A DNA stretch of 36,972 nucleotides from Solirubrobacterales bacterium (lineage in GTDB: Bacteria; Actinomycetota; Thermoleophilia; Solirubrobacterales; Solirubrobacteraceae). The stretch lies in the NCBI GenBank assembly GCA_025964175.1, contig JAOPZL010000370.1, positions 1-36,972 of the forward strand. The letters run 5' to 3'. This document shows, in pieces, positions 36,130 to 36,972 of the stretch (positions are counted from its first letter, which is position 1; every line of letters begins with the position of its first letter). The notes below the pieces were generated by a model. It was given only the letters and a program-made list of their open reading frames with translations. It did not search any database and was not told where the DNA came from. The translations under genes and the position numbers were made by a program.

Positions 36130-36482
36130 TGCCAGCAGAAGATCGCACCTCTGGAGTGCGGAGCGCCGCACGACCGGCAGGTCCCGGTCGTCGCGGTCTC
36201 CTCCAGGCGCAGCAGGCGCTCGATCTCGCCGAGCTCCCCGTCGACCACCTGCAGGGCCGCGGCGCGCTTGACGAGCACGTCGAGGCGGAAGTGGTCGCGG
36301 ATCGCCATCTCGTAGGCCAGGCCGCCGAGATCCCAGGTCTGGTCGGCGACCGCAGCGGCGAGCTCGTCGCGCCGGGCGCGCAGCTCGCTGGTCGCCTCGT
36401 CCTCCGATCCTGCCCCTGCCCACCCTGCCCCGTGGGTGGACGTGGTTGCGCGGCGCGCGCGAAGGTCATCGATGATGCTCAT
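36087..36482 (-). CDS. C-terminal zinc-ribbon protein
   Basis: MSIIDDLRARRATTS...ETATTGTCRSCGAPHSRGAIFCWQCGATLMEV: paired CxxC motifs; AGGAGG RBS. Confidence 0.75.
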   Translation of the reverse strand: MSIIDDLRARRATTSTHGAGWAGAGSEDEATSELRARRDELAAAVADQTWDLGGLAYEMAIRDHFRLDVLVKRAAALQVVDGELGEIERLLRLEETATTGTCRSCGAPHSRGAIFCWQCGATLMEVTPIAS

Positions 36483-36495
36483 GGCTTCTTCCTCC

Positions 36496-36972
36496 TCAGC
36501 CGATCGTGTCGAACGAGCCGCCGCCGGCGGGCGCCTTGTTGTCCTTCTCGGGGGCCTTGCCCGGCGTCCCGACCTCCTTGGGCAGCTTCGCCGACTTCTT
36601 GACGTAGTCGGCGCCCGAGGTCGTGTCGAGGCCCGAGACCGCGCTGCTCGTCTTGGTCGTCGCGGCATCGCTGGCGGCGGTCTTCGCCTTCGCCTTCCTG
36701 TCCGCCGCGCTGGACTTCCGCTTGGCCGTCGTCGCGCCCGGGTCGGCCGCCGCGGGCTGCACGGTCGTGGTGGCGGGCGTCGCCGACCCCGCCACGGCCC
36801 CGTCGACGCGGATGACCTGCGGCGCCGGAGTCGCGGCCGACCGGGAGCCGCCGTCGCCGGAGCGGCCGATCATCACGCCGATGGCGACCGCCAGCAGCAG
36901 GCAGGCGATCGTCGCCAGCGTCGCGGGCAGCGACCACGAGGGGCGCGGCGCGGAGCCGCCCGTCGTGGTCGT
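36496..36972 (-). CDS. Membrane-anchored Ala/Lys/Thr-rich protein (5' end beyond window)
   Basis: Open to window edge: TTTGGSAPRPSWSLPATLATIACLLLAVAIGVMIGRSGDGG... TM, then low-complexity tail ending KAPAGGGSFDTIG*. Confidence 0.65.
   Translation of the reverse strand, partial: TTTTGGSAPRPSWSLPATLATIACLLLAVAIGVMIGRSGDGGSRSAATPAPQVIRVDGAVAGSATPATTTVQPAAADPGATTAKRKSSAADRKAKAKTAASDAATTKTSSAVSGLDTTSGADYVKKSAKLPKEVGTPGKAPEKDNKAPAGGGSFDTIG

Overview
This is a 37 kb chromosomal window from a high-GC actinobacterium; gene content and style suggest Thermoleophilia/Solirubrobacterales, but I cannot confirm taxonomy without a search. It is mostly housekeeping. Left to right: dodecin 3' end; tRNA-Gly(CCC); TlpA/CcmH/CcdA cytochrome-c maturation genes; argS; rlmH; DUF3467; a GGDEF-EAL protein; metallophosphoesterase; a TQ-rich lipoprotein coupled to a Ser/Thr kinase; WS/DGAT; tgt; DedA; MarR; gap-pgk-tpiA-gpmI; VOC; rapZ; uvrC; RecQ-like helicase; an HDOD/degenerate-GGDEF protein; a four-gene TadE-type pseudopilin operon; a Pho/Pst cluster (response regulator, phoU, pstBACS, a stand-alone winged helix, DUF47); and DUF202 plus zinc-ribbon genes. 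No CRISPR array, prophage or transposase was seen. The strongest candidate for something new is the operon at 25452-28394. Two TadE-like pseudopilins and a P-loop-degenerate protein are translationally coupled to a single polypeptide that joins a TadE/TadG-like membrane segment, a VanY-type D,D-carboxypeptidase and an SLT lytic transglycosylase. No Tad motor genes are nearby. Other points of interest are 11-bp-periodic PHO-box-like repeats beside a receiver-less OmpR-type winged helix, about ten starts with a TANNNT-like -10 element 6-8 nt upstream (leaderless signature), a 45-aa membrane ORF missing from the ORF track, a break in the usual uvrC-rapZ-yvcK-whiA-gap synteny, and a strongly structured unannotated intergenic region near 13.4 kb.
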